A stretch of 64,000 nt of DNA from Trogon surrucura. Taxonomy: Eukaryota; Chordata; Aves; Trogoniformes; Trogonidae. The notes below the pieces were generated by a model. The model was not told where the DNA came from. It was given only the letters and a program-made list of their open reading frames with translations, and did not search any database. Position 1 is the first letter of the stretch, and each line of letters starts with the position of its first letter. Positions 53,095 to 64,000 of the stretch are shown here, in pieces. The stretch lies in contig CM036626.1 of the NCBI GenBank assembly GCA_020746105.1, positions 15,270,001 to 15,334,000 on the forward strand, given 5' to 3'. Both the position numbers and the translations under genes were made by a program.

Positions 53095-53240
53095 CCTGGC
53101 TGGTGGCCTCACCAGGGCAGAGTAGAGGGGAAAGAGAACCTCTCTTGACCCGCTAGCCAGCCCCCTTCCAATCCACCCCAGGATGATGTTGGTCTTGGCC
53201 ACGAGGGCACACTGCTGGTCCAACAGGTCAGAAACCTCAG
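53095..53240 (-). mobile_element. CR1 LINE internal fragment lacking its 3' end, antisense
   Basis: The + strand reads ggtggcctcaccagggcaga, gtagaggggaaagagaacct, then ccaggatgatgttggtcttg and gccacgagggcacactgctg. On - this is the ORF2 segment between the RT domain and the C-terminus ([32 protein letters not shown]). It aligns with 62.2-62.3 kb of the large CR1 in this window. Because CR1 copies are normally 5'-truncated but keep the 3' end, the missing 3' end implies a later deletion or rearrangement. Confidence 0.88.
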
Positions 53241-53743
53241 GTCTCTCAATCTGGGATAGTGCGAGTTCTGCTTTGCCGTGTGAACAATTTCGTGCAGTCT
53301 TCACTGACAATACTTGAGGGGCTTCTTCCCTTCTCGTAGTAAACCTTCCAGTAGCTTCCCATAAAAAGTTGCACAACCCAAATATTTCATACAATTGTTG
53401 CAGTAAGTCTAATAATTTGTTATTCATGCTGTAGAAAGATGGTGTGGCTGATTTAAAGACCCTGACGATAATGTGTTTATCACTTCTCTTGCTAAGCTAT
53501 TCTAACAGTTGATTACACTCTTATCCTAGAGTGTAACATAACATGGTTGTGGCTACATCTCACAATCTAATTATAGGAAGGAACATTTATAGCTCTTCAA
53601 AGGCCTTTTAAAATAAGATTTCTTTGCTATTTGAAGTATTGATTTTTATTTTTTTTAAATCACTGAGATGTTAAATTGCAATTGACTTCAGATTAAATGA
53701 CCTGCTTTGTGGCAGGGTTTACATAAAATTAACACTGATCATT

Positions 53744-53855
53744 TTCCAGCAGTAAATACTTTCATTTCATCAATACATCCTAGCTCTGTTACAGGCACTT
53801 TCTAGCAGTAAATACTCTTGTTTCATCAATACATCTCAGCTCTGTTGCAGGACCC
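53744..53855 (+). repeat. Two-copy tandem duplication, period 56 bp
   Basis: Two adjacent copies share agcagtaaatact, ttcatcaatacatc and agctctgtt.caggac/ac in the same order. Copy 1 spans about 53744-53799 and copy 2 about 53800-53855, with only a few substitutions. The high identity indicates a fairly recent local duplication. Confidence 0.85.
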
Positions 53856-56800
53856 ATTCTGTACATATGTCACCACTGCAGTACTCAGGCTACCTACCAG
53901 TACACAAAATGTGTGTCAGCATGGAGGAGAGATGCAAAAATCCTAACAGTTGAAAAGAAGCCAATCATTTAATTACTACAGAAACCACAATTAGAAATCA
54001 TTAACTGTTAATAATGTGTTTAGAAGACTCAAAGCATTACTGATGGTGAACTATCATCCACCATATTCATTTACATGCTAGAAAAGCTTTAAGGATTTAT
54101 GCAAGAAGATTCAAGGTGACAGCGGAAAAACTAAGAGAAAATAGTTCTCTAATCCTGCTTTTTCTTTCATTTTACTACAGTCATTACCACCAGCTTTTTA
54201 GTTGGAAAGACGCCTTTTCCAAAATTCAAGTGATTAATTTCTGAAGGCTGAAGTAACAAAGCAAGCCTTTATTAAAGAGTATTTCCTGCCTCTTTATTAA
54301 TACTTGCACTTTTTCTGCACAGTGTCTAGTTTTACTGATGCACCTCCACTGTGACCTACAGATTTTTAAATCTTGAGCTACCACAAGAGAAAGAGCTACC
54401 TGTATCACCGGGGCATTTAGGAGTGTGTTGGATCCTCTATGAGTTTTTAACAACATATTTAGGTAAACCACACTCCCTTAAATACAGAAGTCTTTGCTGG
54501 AGAGATAGGAGATGTAGCCATTATCCTGTCTATGGAGTTAGATAACTGAGCCCAGGTAGCAAAAGCAGAACATAAAAGCATCCCCCTGCAATGGGACAGG
54601 TGAATTTCTAAACCTAAAATTAGTGGAGACCACGGACACCTCTTGTTCCCTCACACTCAATGCCTGTAAAGTAAAAATTTCAAACTCGTGGATGACAACA
54701 GGATTGCAAATGTAGTGTTATGTCTGTAATAGGAAGTTTCAGAAGTACTCGAAGCACCTGGGCCCGAATCTGTTTGGAGGAAATGCAACCCAGTGCCATA
54801 GTTCTCAGCTGCAGCTGGGAAACACAGTTGAAGGCAGGTGTGAATACCAGACACAGTGACCATGAATGCTGGCAAGATAATGGGAGGTGTGTAGCAGCAG
54901 TCTTCGGGTGCCAGTGACACCTACACACATTACTTAAACAGGAAATAATTTTGCATTCTTACTCACTTCAAGCCAAAAGAGCACTGGATTTAGTAGCCTA
55001 CTTATCTAACTGAAGCTTTAGTCCAAATAGCTTCATAGCAATTAAGTGAGAATAATAATAAAATGACTTAGTCACCGGGGGTGGCTGCACGTTTCTCTGG
55101 TTCTTCCCTTTGCAACGTGATAACCTATGCAGTAATTGTTTCTTCTGATTCAATGCACTGTTGTAATGCGCCCATATCTCAAGGTTGTACGTATATATTT
55201 TCAAAGTAGACTTGTCTGCTTTTATTAGCCTTCCATGGAATTAAGATGTGTTGCTAAATCTACTGTTAACACTCATGAAGTAGTTGAGCAGATGCTGTGG
55301 GTTTTTTCCTACTCCTTGCCGCCACTGCTTATTTCATTATACTTTTTTTTCTTCCAGAGAAAGTGAATATAAATATCTTTCCATGCAAGTAGGAGGAAGA
55401 GAGAGTATTTAAATCTGGTTGTCCTACTTGGAAAAGAAAGGTTGTGAATTGTCCTGCCTATCAAGTCAACAACAAAATGTCTGAATGTGCCAAACTGTTA
55501 GTCACATAGGCAGCAGCTGTTAGTGTGAGGAATCATAGAACTCCCAGGAAACATGTTGCTTATTGATGACAAAGCAATTTGTTTAAAAAAAAAAAAAGGC
55601 TGTTATTTTAAAAAGCTCCATCTGGTAATATTCAACGGGTTTAAACCTCTCCGTGTGTAAATGTTCTGCATATGTGTATCTTTTTGAAAGCTTCAAAAAT
55701 GCCATTTAAAAATGTCAAGCAAAATAAGTATCTATTTTGCTTTCAGAACAGTAACTGTCATGAAAGTTAGAATAAAAGCATGAGAAAAAGAGTTATATCT
55801 GATATGATCAAAAAGCCCACCTGAATGACTTAACATCTACACTGCCTCTTCCCTTGAAGAAAACTCATCAAAATTGCAGAAAGCAAAGTAAATATGGCAT
55901 GCCCTTTTTGCAAGAGAACAAAATCAGGTAACGAAAGTCATGACTTTGTTGGTAGGATCTTCACTTGTAACTCTAAATCATTGCCAGAGACAGTAAGTGG
56001 AGGACTGAGAAAGATACAACTCAAAATATGTAAGACTGAGGATAAATGAAACTAGGAACAAACCACCAAAGTTAGTATTAGAAATTATAAGCTGTTGTAT
56101 CTGGATAAAGTTAAAACCAGCAGAATCTAACATTGAGATCCTATATAATGTTTGTGTTATTGACAACTTATGGCTTTTGAGATTATTGGCAGTTTCTCAA
56201 ACAGGACAAAAACCCCACACAGACACGTGGGCTACAGAAGCAAGCGGGCCTGCTCTTGACCAAGGGACGAGTTCACTTGTACTTAAACGTCTTACCCAAG
56301 CTGTGTCTCTGACCTAAAAACAGCTTTTGACTGATCAGTTGTTGCATTAAGCATCCAGTGGTTGTGGAGAAAATTATATACTAAACATTCCCTAGCTATA
56401 GTTTGGAGAAGTGTTGAGGTAAAGTTTTATTTCTGGAAATGTATAATCTTCTTACATTAGCCGTCTGCCTTTGTGTAAAGGATTACTTGCACAGAGTAGC
56501 TGGGTCTGTGACAGGTTTGCAAGAGGAGAGTGGCAAGGGTGGTGTGGGCTCCAAAATTGCCTCCCCAGTTGCTAAGTAACGGATGTTCAGTTCTCAAGTG
56601 ACTGGAAGCAGCTTGATTGTCTGGCTGAAGGGAACTGCTGACTTCTGTGCAGCGTCCTTGGACAGCCTTTCTAAAGGCTTTAATAGTGAGGAAAGCCAAA
56701 ACCTACTGCTCTGAAACAAAAATGTTTATACATGCATCAATATGATGGGTTTTGAGTGCAGTGTTTAAGAGTATATATATATATAAACGTGTTGTTCAGG

Positions 56801-59800
56801 CTGAAATAGAGCAACCACACCAGAAAACATGGTGCTTCCTTGCATGGCAGAAAAGAAATTCTCCTGCGGGGAAGGTCAGTGGTTGTGCACGATGCTCTCC
56901 ATAGGCACGTCTCAGACGCCAGCCACGGCTGGCAGTACTGTGTTTGTGAAGGCTGGGAACGTGAATCCTTTGCTTACTAGCACTTCAGCTCTGGAACTCG
57001 GGCCTTGAGTCATGCAAAGTATTCAGGGTCCTTACTTGCCATGTTGATGGGTAGTTAAGCTGTCTAAATTCAGTCAGAAAAATGCCGATTGGGCCATAGT
57101 TAACAATGGTTGCTTCTTTGTAAAACTTCTGTGATGAGTAAATCAGAAATCCCATTCTTTGGATGTCATTGATGCTGCATTCTCTTGATTAGCTTAGATT
57201 AAGTACCATTTGTAACACCTTCTGGCTGTGTGAAAAACCCCACATTTCTCTTGCCATCCTCCCCAGCACAGGATAGCATTGCATCTTCCTGCATCAATGT
57301 CATTGAGCTGGTATCTCTCCATCTTTGTGGCACACCTCTGTAATTGGGAGTGTTATCAAATACCCACTGAAGGCCACAAGTATTGTTCAGTGACTTTAGT
57401 GGGCATCAGGTCAGCTCTTCCCAAACATCCCCATTTACAAAATGTAATGACAATGTGTGGGTTTTAGCAGAAAACTACTCAACTGAGAAAATTTCTTGGG
57501 ATTGTGGCATATGAATGAAGAACTGTTACTTCTGAAGCTTTTTTTGGTAGGTAGCCACCTTACTAAAAGCCCATATAATTTAGATCCTAAGTAGGACAAG
57601 AGCTCACTATCCAAGGTGATAAAAGCTTCTACTGTTGTGCTGACTTTGAGGCAAAAGTGAATTAAAGACCACAGGATTTTGTGAAAAGGAGTGAGATTCA
57701 GCTAATCCCTTTATCTCAGATTGAATCTCATCCTGCAACACCATTCTGATGATTGAATCAGACACAGCTGAAAAAGGAGGGATGTAAGGAGATTTAAGTC
57801 TGGGTAAAACAAAAAGTCTAAGAGGTTTTCAAATACATGCCATGAGTCTACCCCTAAATGTATGCACACCAAATAAACAATCGACCACCCACAACTCCAG
57901 AAGAAAAACAGAACTGAGCTTTGCAGACCTGTTGTCCTATTTCAAATCTCATGAAAACAAATACTCAGTACATATACCATTTACACAGACCAGTACAGAT
58001 GACTTCTGTAGTACAGTTTTTTCCAGTTTAGTGAAACGCTTCAGTGAGCATCTCAACAGGTTCAATACGCACGTGAGATAAAGGGGTTTGAGCTAGACTA
58101 AAAGCAAAGCTAACCTATCTACTAGTGTAGTAAATTGATCTATGTTTATAAATACATACGTGGTGGCCAAAGATGCTATAGAAATCCTTCTGCCTCACCG
58201 GTAAATCACACTGGTGAACACACTTTGATTCTCAAGGCCTAACGTCAAGTATATTGAAATCGTGTAAGGGAAGTATTTTCTCTCGGCTGTAGTCATGCGA
58301 CTGTTTAGTTGCAACTTTTATTTAATGGCTAAGCGGGAGTAGCTGGCCCTGTCGCACTGTTCAGAACCCTGATATGTCCATTCACACAAGGCGTAGAAGT
58401 GTACAGAACCCATGAGCCACAACTGATGCATCTTTTGTTCCAAGGATGTCGTAGTTTTCCTTGGTGAACAATTACCTTTTTCTTTTTCTCTCAAGGCATC
58501 TGCTGAATAATTGCTTCCAGATCTTGGGTATGGAAATGAAAGGAAGGGAATCCAAACACAATGAATAAATGAGTCTTTTGTGAGAACACTGGTCAATAAA
58601 TTATTTGACAGTAACAAGTTCTGATCTAACATGCACTTCTTGTGGCCGTATTTGTATTGGGAAAATAAGGACTAACATTATTTCACAGGCAAAGTATCTC
58701 CAGCTGAGCAAAACACTTGAGTATGTTCTTAATTTTAAGCACATGAACAGATCCATAGCCCTTCAATTACTGTTCTTTATTATTATGTAAAATCCTGAGC
58801 TCCTTTCTCAGAGCTCTTACTTCTTATTTCTTCTAATCAGGCAAAACTCCCAATAATTCCATAACACACTTTGGGCACTAGGCAAGCTATTTATAGATGC
58901 TTTCAACAGAAATAACTTGGACAAATCCGTAATGCAGAGACTTCCAAGCAGTAGCAGTAGGGTGCAAAGTTCTCTCTGCATCTTCTCTGTGAATCCACAC
59001 TAGAAACTGAAAGGGCAAGTTGGGCAACTTAAAACCTCTTAAGGATCTTGTGTGCAGTTGCCAGCAGCATGCTGATTAATAGTCAGGTTTGCTGGTCTCT
59101 GCCTCAACTGCAAATTCTATTTGCAAAATACAGCCTGGTTTGCACTGAAAAGAGGAGGTTCACCCACATATAGTATCTTCAGAAGACAATGGATGTATTT
59201 AGCTAGAACAACCTACTGTAAAAATAGATTTTGGGTTCTTTTACTCTGGCATAGAAACAATGAGATGTGGGATGAGGAGAAGGAGTCTGAGAAATTCTGC
59301 ATCAACTGCTCCTGGCTGAGTCCAGAGGCAAACCTGCAAAGTTGCATAATCTCCAACCAGGGGTTTATCTAAAAGAAGTTTAAGAATTTTATTTATCTTC
59401 ATATTAGGTTCCTAAAGAAATGTATCTTCGGAGGTTCTGACACTCATTTTCTTATCATGCACTTAGTACTTGGTAAAGTTCAAGCAGATAGTCATGCTAG
59501 AGAAACAAAGAGCTTAAGGCATTAAATTCCTGTAAGGTTCCTGAAAATAAGTAGTCAAGGAGGGAAGAGCCACCCTATTAAAGATGTTGTATTTATAGAA
59601 CTTGTTCATCTGCCTCACTCCAGAGAAGACTACCACTTAAGACATTGCATTCTGCACAGATGTATGAAACATTTCTCATGCCATTCAGCTACTGGTTGTG
59701 CATTTGAACTAGCTGTATGCGTCACTGAGGGCTGTCCATACTGGAGCAGAACAGTAATTTATCTAACGTAGTATCTTTCTGCTCGGGGCAAAGCAAAGTA

Positions 59801-59847
59801 TAAGAAACTCCACAATAGACACCTACTGATGAAGGTAGTAGGAAGCA
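53856..59847. other. Intergenic DNA, no recognised gene
   Basis: I see no exon or repeat family. A short (TA)n run lies at about 56771-56784. The 79-codon frame at 57842-58081 has no recognisable motif and no splice context. Confidence 0.5.
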
Positions 59848-59850
59848 TTA

Positions 59851-59902
<52 letters not shown>

Positions 59903-59912
59903 TATTATTATT
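59848..59912 (+). repeat. (ATT)n microsatellite
   Basis: About 20 ATT units with one interruption near 59900 (tattatattatt). This is a trinucleotide microsatellite likely to vary in length between individuals. Confidence 0.95.
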
Positions 59913-61681
59913 TCATTTATGAAAAGGATAATAACTGATTTTCTCTCATCATTAGCCTTTGCTTGTATGGATTGGGAATAATTACACAAAAGGATGGGAA
60001 CAAGAACACAGATGGCCATTGTACTGACACTGAGACTTCAACAACTACAACTTCTGCACTATAAAATAGCTAACTAGTCATTGCCTGTGCCTACATATGT
60101 GCCACTAGAAAGGGATCCCCAAGGAAATTTTTCCTTTGGATTTTCCCTCCTTACATATGACCAGATCAGCAGTCTGAGCTGAGCTTCAGGAAGATGGGCA
60201 AGCTCTGATCCCTAGAACTGGCTGTCAGTATTATGTGCTGGCTAGTTGCCTCCCAGGATTCCTTCTATGATGACCTCTGTGCTGCCATTCAGAAGAAGAC
60301 CATGGCAAGGTTCTTTCCAGAAACTACTCCACTAGTCTGGACACAGCCCATACCCTGCTTTGAGTGCTTCATCCCAGTCCGACACCCAAAAACTCTTTAG
60401 GCTGATGCACAGCACCCATGTCACACAGGATGCCTGCAGCACTGCTGTGGCAAACAGCGTTTCACCAGGCAGCAGCACGGCAGTCATGACTATCTCAGTC
60501 TCTGTGAACTGAGAAGGAAATTAAATACTAATTATTTCTTATAATAGCCATTTTAGTTACTTTACTCAAATACATTCTGAGATAATGCGACCCGACTAAG
60601 TGTGAGAAGGGAAGCCTGGTATGTGGTAAGGACCTTTCTTGTTGTCTCAAGAACAAATGAAATGTGAACTACTATTCCCACAGCTGTATAGCACAATTGA
60701 CAGGACTAGGGCCCAGACCATCTGCTCTTGGATTCAAGGATCTATACAGTGGAGTCCTAGTAATCACGCTTCTAAAGATCATAATGCGTTGGAGTAGATG
60801 CAGACATTATGGTAGGATACCTGGGGAGGTCTGTCATATCACTATAAATCAGGATTACCACAGCAGCCAGGCTCACATATTTGTTGTCTGATACGTAAGC
60901 AAGGCTGATGTGTCCTGACTGTGCCAGGCTTTGGCCTAAATGAGGTGTACCTGTGCCTGCATTCTAGCTCTACTTGACTTGTGTACGTGTGCCTCAGTGG
61001 TATGCCCTACTTGCAACACGTTGTGCCCGCTACTCCATCTGTGAGAGTCTTGCTGGGCTTGCTGCTTGTGTGTTGCACACTTGGCATGCATGTATGCAGT
61101 GGTTGTGCTTTACGGACTCGGGCAGCCTGCTCACAGGATTTTCACTGATGATGCTTCTAAGAAAAAAAATCACTTTTAGGGGAGAGGTGACGAAGTGCTT
61201 TTAAATATAATCCAATACCTGGAAAATCCACACCTGTGTGTTCATTTTGTGCAGGAGACACTCTGAACTGAAGTAGGGAGTTGGTCTAGTGTTTTGGTGT
61301 AGAGGACTGTCATGTAAGGGGTCCAAGCTGCCTTCTTTTCACCCAGCTCCCACTCAGGCAAACTATTGGTTTCTCTATTAGTTTCATTTTTAGTTCCTTA
61401 CTTTTGTAAGTGATACATCAAACTGGAAATCCTATTTTTTTTTTTTTTTTAAAAAGGCATCTGAAATCAGTCCACTTAACTAGCAAACATTTGGTCCCAT
61501 TGCAAGCCAGAGTTTTGTGCTTCAGTGTGCTCCTTCAGACCTGAGCTTGTGCTCCATGCCTCCAGCGTGGTGGAGACTGAATATCAGCTGTCACATACTC
61601 TGACCTGCCCACAGCTGACCCTGCAGTGAGGATCACAAGCCCCTGCAAACCCTGAGCAGAAAGCAACAGACTGCGGCACTG
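59913..61681. other. Intergenic DNA, no recognised gene
   Basis: No recognised exon, RNA gene or repeat family. A poly(T) run of about 16 bases lies at 61435-61450. Confidence 0.5.
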
Positions 61682-62725
61682 ATCATAGAATCATAGAATG
61701 TTAGGGATTGGAAGGGACCTCGAAAGATCATCAAGTCCAATCCCCCTGCCAGAGCAGGAATGCCTAGACTATGCCACACAGGAACGTGTCCAGGCAGGTC
61801 TTGAATGCCTCCAGAGAAGGAGACTCCACAGCCTCTCTGGGCAGCCTGTGCCAGGGCTCCGTCACCCTCACTGAGAAGAAGTTTCTTCTCGAGTTTAAGC
61901 GGAACCTCTTATGTTCCAGTTTCAGCCCATTACCCCTTGTCCTATCAGTGGTTGTCACCGAGAAGAGCCTGGCTCCATCCTCGTGACACTCACCCTTGAT
62001 ATATTTGTAAACATTAATGAGGTCACCCCTCAGTCTCCTCTTCTCCAAGCTAAAGAGCCCCAGCTCCTTCAGTCTTTTCTCATGAGGGAGATGCTCCACT
62101 CCCTTAATCATCCTAGTTGCCCTGTGCTGGACTCTCTCCAGCAGTTCCCTGTCTTTCTTGAGCTGAGGGGCCCAGAACTGGACACAGTATTCCAGATGGG
62201 GTCTCACCAGGGCAGAGTAGAGGGGAAGGAGAACCTCTCTCGACCTACTAACCACCCCCCTTCTAATACACCCCAGGATGCCATTGGCCTTCCTGGCCAC
62301 AAGGGCACAGTGCTGGCTCATGGTCATCCTGCTGTCCACCAAGACTCCCAGGTCCCTTTCCCCTACACTATTCTCTAATAAGTCATTCCCCAACTTATAC
62401 TGGAACCTGGGGTTGTTCCTACCCAGATGCAAGACCCTACATTTACCCTTGTTGTATTTCATTAAATTTTTCCCCGCCCAACGCTCCAGCCTGTCCAGGT
62501 CTCGCTGGATGGCAGCACAGCCTTCTGGTGTGTCAGCCACTCCTCCCAGCTTGGTGTCATCAGCAAACTTGCTGATAGTACTCTCTAGTCCCTCATCCAA
62601 GTCATCGATGAATATATTGAATAATACTGGTCCCAGTACCGACCCTTGAGGCACTCCACTGGATACAGGTCTCCAACCAGACTTCGCCCCATTGACCACA
62701 ATGATCTTGCAGTCCTGGTCACTTC
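61682..62725 (-). mobile_element. CR1 LINE with 311-codon ORF2 remnant, 5'-truncated, antisense
   Basis: The 3' end on + is atcatagaatcatagaatgt, then ggaagggacctcgaaagatc. The - strand has an uninterrupted frame from 62699 down to 61764, read in from a GTG codon inside ORF2. It covers the C-terminal half of the reverse transcriptase ([20 protein letters not shown], then the catalytic FADDTK at residues 45-50 of the frame). The thumb/linker region ([35 protein letters not shown]) and the end [19 protein letters not shown] and SPSLEAF follow. The endonuclease and N-terminal RT are absent, so it cannot move by itself. The lack of stops over 311 codons marks it as the best-preserved CR1 in the window. 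Confidence 0.96.
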
Positions 62726-64000
62726 ACCAGGAAGGCAGGGTCAGTCCCTGTGTTTTGCATTGCTGTGCATCTTGAAAGCATTTAAAGAGGTGATGAAATC
62801 TCAAAGCAGCTTCTCTTGCTCATCTCCATAGGCAGACTCTCTCTTCTGTGTGCTCTCTACAAATTATATGTATTTAAATATGACATGTACTTGGTGCGTT
62901 AAAAGAAAATTCTTTAAAAGCCATGAAACAATTCATATACGCATGCATGTGTAGAAGCACAAGCCCAATCACGTGCATACACTAAGAGCCGATTTTACTT
63001 TCCAAATAGTTTTTTCTGACACAAAATCAACCATACATTTTAGTCTCCACTGTAATTATAATCAACTCTTCTTCTAGGAAGATAAAAAGAGAAAAGTGGG
63101 AATCAGGAAAAGGGAAATGTTACAAGCCTTTTCATTAGGGTTTTATATATTTAAAGAATTTACACTTTTAACCAGTGGCAAATTTATTTCATACTACATA
63201 AGCTCTGAGGATCCTTTGGGATAAACAGCGTGAAAGCTGTCATTTTAGAACAATCATCTATTTTCTGTTTATTGAAAGTTTGCTTTTTTTGCCACTGTGT
63301 TTTGTGCGTGGCTGGAAATATTTGTTCAAAATTGTAATTGTCAAACAGCTTGTTCTGTTTGGAATTGATTTGTTAAAGAAAGCGGTTTCTGTTCTGAAAA
63401 TAGAGGGAATACTGCCAGTTGATTTCTTTGGGCTGCAGGTTGCAACCTGGGAGATCGCCTGCCTTCTCTAGAGCCGGCTGTAAGGGTCCACAGCAGTGTG
63501 CCTGCCACCCACCTGCAATGGCAGAAAGGGAAACCTGCTGCAATTTTCAGAATTTCAGGAGAGGAAGCCTGAAATCTGTGTATGGCAAGCTAAGGGGATC
63601 ACAACTTCAGTGTCTGTAACTCAGGTTTAAGGTTATGGATAGCCAGTTGTTTTTCATGGGAACTGATTCCCACGTGGAATTAGTAGAAGACCTCATTCTA
63701 CTTTGCATCACACAATATTTACATCATTGCTGCTGCAAAGCCAATGTGGACTGGACCTTTGGGGCTTTTTGGTTGGGAATACTCTTTAAATTATGCAATC
63801 TGACATCAGTTTGTAGAGGGGTATGTTAGTAATTTTTTATCCCTAGTCTTAGTCTGGGGTCAGGAGCATGGCAACCACCCAAGAACTCCATTGGGCAGAG
63901 CAGCACAAAATAACACCGAGTTTTTACCTTTGGGTCGTTATGCTGAAGCGCTAGCAAGAGTCATCTCATCACGGTGACTCTTCTCAGATACTGTATCTAG
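62726..64000. other. Intergenic DNA, no recognised gene
   Basis: No SLC6A1 coding exon or other gene is recognised up to the window end. Confidence 0.5.

Noticed and set aside
61771..62649. Several + strand open frames of 64-155 codons
   Set aside because: Antisense shadows of the CR1 ORF2 remnant on the - strand.

Overview
The window is vertebrate nuclear DNA, almost certainly from a bird. It is AT-rich and intron-dominated, and carries many CR1 LINE fragments whose 3' ends show the avian 'tcacagaatcacagaat' / 'tcatagaatcatagaat' type of tail. One protein-coding gene can be assigned with confidence: the 3' half of SLC6A11, the GABA transporter GAT-3, on the + strand. Eight exons (19040-37557), corresponding to exons 7-14 of the 14-exon vertebrate gene, encode the last 335 residues, from transmembrane helix 6 to a C-terminal ETHF tail. 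Every junction is GT-AG and the frame is unbroken. Exons 1-6 were not found, so bases 1-19039 are read as part of intron 6.

Layout. 1-19039: intron 6 (partial), with an ancient sense LINE 3' end (about 1.95-2.19 kb), a stacked pair of antisense CR1 remnants (3.06-4.1 kb; the larger keeps a decayed reverse-transcriptase segment) and another CR1 3' end at 6.16 kb. 19040-37557: eight exons separated by introns of 0.8-5.8 kb, with antisense CR1 fragments at 23.5, 26.1 and 33.4 kb. 37558 to at most about 40.7 kb: 3' UTR, with a near polyadenylation signal at 37592 and a distal one at 40701. 40.7-64 kb: intergenic or unassigned. This holds a candidate terminal exon with its own polyadenylation signal (47119-47535), an internally deleted sense CR1 (47.77-48.15 kb), an LTR-retroelement fragment on the - strand (51785-52445), a CR1 internal fragment (53.1 kb), a 56-bp tandem duplication (53.74 kb), an ATT microsatellite (59.85 kb) and a fairly young antisense CR1 with a 311-codon open frame (61.7-62.7 kb).

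In mammals SLC6A1 (GAT-1) lies just downstream of SLC6A11 in the same orientation. None of its coding exons was recognised here, so if synteny holds they lie beyond 64 kb. I see no operon, CRISPR array, tRNA or rRNA gene, and no clearly new biological system. The observations most worth checking are a possible alternative last exon of SLC6A11 at 37096 that would remove the C-terminal ETHF tail, the orphan terminal exon at 47119, and the structured LTR fragment.
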